Positions 62,303 through 64,000 of a stretch of DNA of 64,000 nucleotides are shown in pieces. Both the position numbers and the translations under genes were made by a program. Within the stretch, counting starts at the first letter, position 1. Every line of letters begins with the position of its first letter. Below the pieces are notes generated by a model. It was not told the DNA's origin. It ran no database searches and saw only the letters and a program-made list of their open reading frames with translations. Source of the DNA: Pseudomonas synxantha BG33R (lineage in GTDB: Bacteria; Pseudomonadota; Gammaproteobacteria; Pseudomonadales; Pseudomonadaceae); NCBI RefSeq assembly GCF_000263715.2, contig NZ_CM001514.1, positions 5,087,674 to 5,151,673 of the forward strand. The letters are read 5' to 3'.

Positions 62303-62641
62303 TTAGATCGCTTTGAGCGTGCCCTTAGGCAGCGTGGCGGCGATGGCGCCCTTCTGGAACTTCATTTCCACGGTGTCGGAGACTTCCAGTACCACGAAAG
62401 CATCGGAAACCTTGGTAATCTTGCCGGCGATGCCGCCAGTGGTCACGACTTCGTCGCCTTTTTGCAGGCTGCCCAGCAGGTTTTTCTGCTCTTTGGCGCG
62501 CTTGGCCTGTGGACGCCAGATCATCAGGTAGAAGATGACCAGGAAGCCGACCAGGAAAATCCACTCGAAACCACCACCCATAGGGCCGGCAGCAGCAGGC
62601 GCAGCGGCGTCAGCCATGGCGTTAGAGATAAAAAAGCTCAT
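62303..62641 (-). CDS. yajC: Preprotein translocase accessory subunit YajC
   Basis: 112-aa inner-membrane protein that binds SecDF. One membrane segment is at about 27-46 (FEWIFLVGFLVIFYLMIWRP), followed by the conserved RPQAKRAKEQKNLLGSLQKG and a small SH3-like domain. A short Ala/Gly-rich N-terminus precedes the segment. It lies 43 bases after tgt and 62 before secD. Confidence 0.97.
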   Translation of the reverse strand: MSFFISNAMADAAAPAAAGPMGGGFEWIFLVGFLVIFYLMIWRPQAKRAKEQKNLLGSLQKGDEVVTTGGIAGKITKVSDAFVVLEVSDTVEMKFQKGAIAATLPKGTLKAI

Positions 62642-62684
62642 TTAGCACTCCAGTTGCAAATAGTGAATCTTAGGGTCGGAAAAC

Positions 62685-64000
<1,316 letters not shown>

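Overview
The window is a chromosomal segment of a Pseudomonas, most likely of the P. fluorescens group. The evidence is the high G+C content, the order of core genes (nagFE, purL, mltF, guaAB, xseA, leuA, der-bamB-hisS-ispG-rodZ-pilF-rlmN-ndk, iscRSUA-hscBA-fdx-iscX, cysE-trmJ-suhB, secDF-yajC-tgt-queA), which follows the order I recall for P. aeruginosa PA3760-PA3824, and eight paired REP elements (REPINs) of the type common in P. fluorescens. I see no rRNA, tRNA, CRISPR array, insertion sequence or prophage. Most of the sequence is housekeeping, and accessory DNA is confined to a few intervals between core blocks.

Layout. 1-3470: the end of a GlcNAc phosphotransferase operon (EIIA-HPr-EI fusion, then EIICB). 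3495-5457: an accessory interval on the minus strand with a DUF6124-type gene, a two-gene nucleotidyltransferase cassette and a structured element present once upstream of each unit. 5479-11438: yqfO-like gene, purL and the divergent mltF. 11575-19880: a complete trehalose phosphotransferase operon (treP, treC, LamB-type porin, EIIA-HPr-EI fusion, small EIIB-like protein) with divergent treR and two palindromic operators. 20033-25709: guaA-guaB, a zinc-ribbon protein, a TSUP permease and a LysR regulator. 25719-27920: xseA and an M23 peptidase. 28056-36573: two tandem paralogous giant proteins (1378 and 1383 aa) that look like dermonecrotic/membrane-targeted toxins with a C-terminal Tiki/EreA/ChaN-like domain. 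36939-43599: leuA, the omega-amidase/aminotransferase pair, der and bamB. 43592-50066: yfgM, hisS, ispG, rodZ, pilF, rlmN and ndk. 50158-55756: the full isc operon with two IscR type-1 sites upstream of iscR. 56041-64000: cysE, trmJ, suhB, a glycine-zipper protein, secF, secD, yajC, tgt and the end of queA.

How the genes work together. The two sugar systems each pair an EIIBC-type permease with its own multidomain phosphoryl donor. Trehalose would enter through the porin, be phosphorylated by TreP and be hydrolysed by TreC. The isc cluster builds Fe-S clusters used by proteins encoded in the same window (IspG, RlmN, Fdx, IscR). SecDF and YajC support protein export.

The most interesting parts are the tandem toxin-like genes, which have internal duplicated modules, a Tiki-like C-terminus and homopolymer tracts; the duplicated hairpin element upstream of the DUF6124 gene and the nucleotidyltransferase cassette; a Cys-less EIIB-like module found both fused to NagE and free-standing in the trehalose operon; and a predicted strong RNA structure between iscS and iscU. 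All functional statements are from sequence reading and recalled family knowledge; no searches were run.
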